Positions 63,505-64,000 of a DNA stretch of 64,000 nucleotides are shown in pieces; within the stretch, counting starts at the first letter, position 1; each line of letters begins with the position of its first letter. Source of the DNA: Antedon mediterranea (Eukaryota; Echinodermata; Crinoidea; Comatulida; Antedonidae). The position numbers were made by a program, and so were the translations under genes. A model generated the notes under the pieces. It had not been told where the DNA came from. It saw nothing but the letters and a program-made list of their open reading frames with translations, and searched no databases. The stretch lies in assembly GCF_964355755.1 (NCBI RefSeq), contig NC_092676.1, forward strand, positions 13,996,288-14,060,287, read 5' to 3'.

Positions 63505-64000
63505 ATGGATCAATATAGTGCACATATTTTACCATTGGTCTTAATATGATTTTTGTGTGTGACATACTTTGGTACATCTGAAAACCCGATTCTTAAGTGT
63601 TGTGAGTGCTGGGTCTTGGGGTCAGAGGTCAATGACCTACTTTTTGACCCACATTTTACCAATATTTTTAGTTTATGGCACAGGACATGTTAACGTACAT
63701 TAATTTCTTTGAAATTAGGCTCAAATTAAAGCTGATGAATTATACTAAACATTGATTTTCATTAAAAGTCATTTCAGTCATTATTTTACAAAATATTTGT
63801 AAAATAAACCATTTTTTTTTAATATCAATAGGTAAATAATATATTCTTCAATATTTTTCGAGCAACTTTTAAAAACTGCTCCTGTCATATAGGAGTGGAT
63901 GTAAAAAAAAAAATTTTAATTTGTGTTACATTGTGACCGTGTATACGTAAAATAACAATTTTCACTCATTTTTTAATAAAAATTGCAAAAAAATGCTATC
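63505..64000 (-). repeat. Dispersed repeat family A, copy 4, runs off the window
   Basis: gcacatattttaccattggt and onward, parallel to 8385-9130, including ataggagtggat(g/a) and the reverse of the aatgctatc block. Ends at the window edge. Confidence 0.78.

Noticed and set aside
1-64000. CRISPR arrays, prokaryotic operons, rRNA or tRNA genes
   Set aside because: None seen. The tandem arrays have no unique spacers, and the gene structure is intron-bearing eukaryotic.

Overview
This is a eukaryotic window: AT-rich, intron-bearing and crowded with transposable elements and simple repeats. Its one clearly intact host gene is ASCC1, with eight coding exons on the + strand between 44781 and 60581. 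The mix of elements (L2-type and L1/Tx1-type LINEs, a DIRS/Ngaro-type tyrosine-recombinase retrotransposon, a Penelope-like element, BEL and Ty3/gypsy debris, non-autonomous hATs, foldback elements) and the many TAGGCCTA palindromes suggest a marine invertebrate, perhaps an invertebrate deuterostome such as an echinoderm. That taxon guess is inference. No prokaryotic gene layout, CRISPR array or tRNA gene was seen.

Layout. 1-9.9 kb: a decayed BEL-like gag (- strand), 3' ends of several non-LTR retrotransposons, an 88-bp palindrome, a Penelope-like fragment between long inverted repeats, and copies of two unnamed dispersed repeats (called A and B here). 10.0-21.8 kb: a DIRS/Ngaro-type element with the full split-direct-repeat plan (A1 ... 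B1-A2-B2), decayed gag, RT, RNase H and recombinase, a 45-bp minisatellite of 26 units in its leader, and a nearly complete LINE with intact ORF2 inserted in its RT gene behind a 13-bp target duplication. 22.6-27.9 kb: a 1,021-bp tandem duplication whose second copy is split by an L2-type LINE. It also carries the last exon of a small - strand gene twice. 28-34 kb: gene-poor, with a 680-bp foldback and a diverged tandem repeat.

34.7-37.7 kb: a - strand FLYWCH/MULE-type gene broken by a 1.3-kb hAT element with a perfect 8-bp target duplication, by an 11-bp tandem duplication, and apparently by loss of its catalytic middle. 39.6-40.8 kb: a foldback element with 350-bp terminal inverted repeats. 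41.3-44.4 kb: inverted-repeat elements built of short GC-rich iterons. 44.8-60.6 kb: ASCC1, whose introns hold a second hAT of the same family, a 54-bp minisatellite, a ZMYM/hAT-transposase fragment, a tandemly duplicated LINE 3' end, and copies of A and B. 60.9-62.7 kb: a truncated Ty3/gypsy pol (RNase H plus integrase, - strand). 63.5-64.0 kb: a last copy of repeat A.

Apart from ASCC1 (a KH-domain and 2H-phosphoesterase-like subunit of the ASC-1 complex), the genes do not form a pathway. The window is best read as one housekeeping gene surrounded by layered transposon insertions whose order can partly be worked out. Coordinates were read by eye; repeat edges are approximate unless a target duplication is given.
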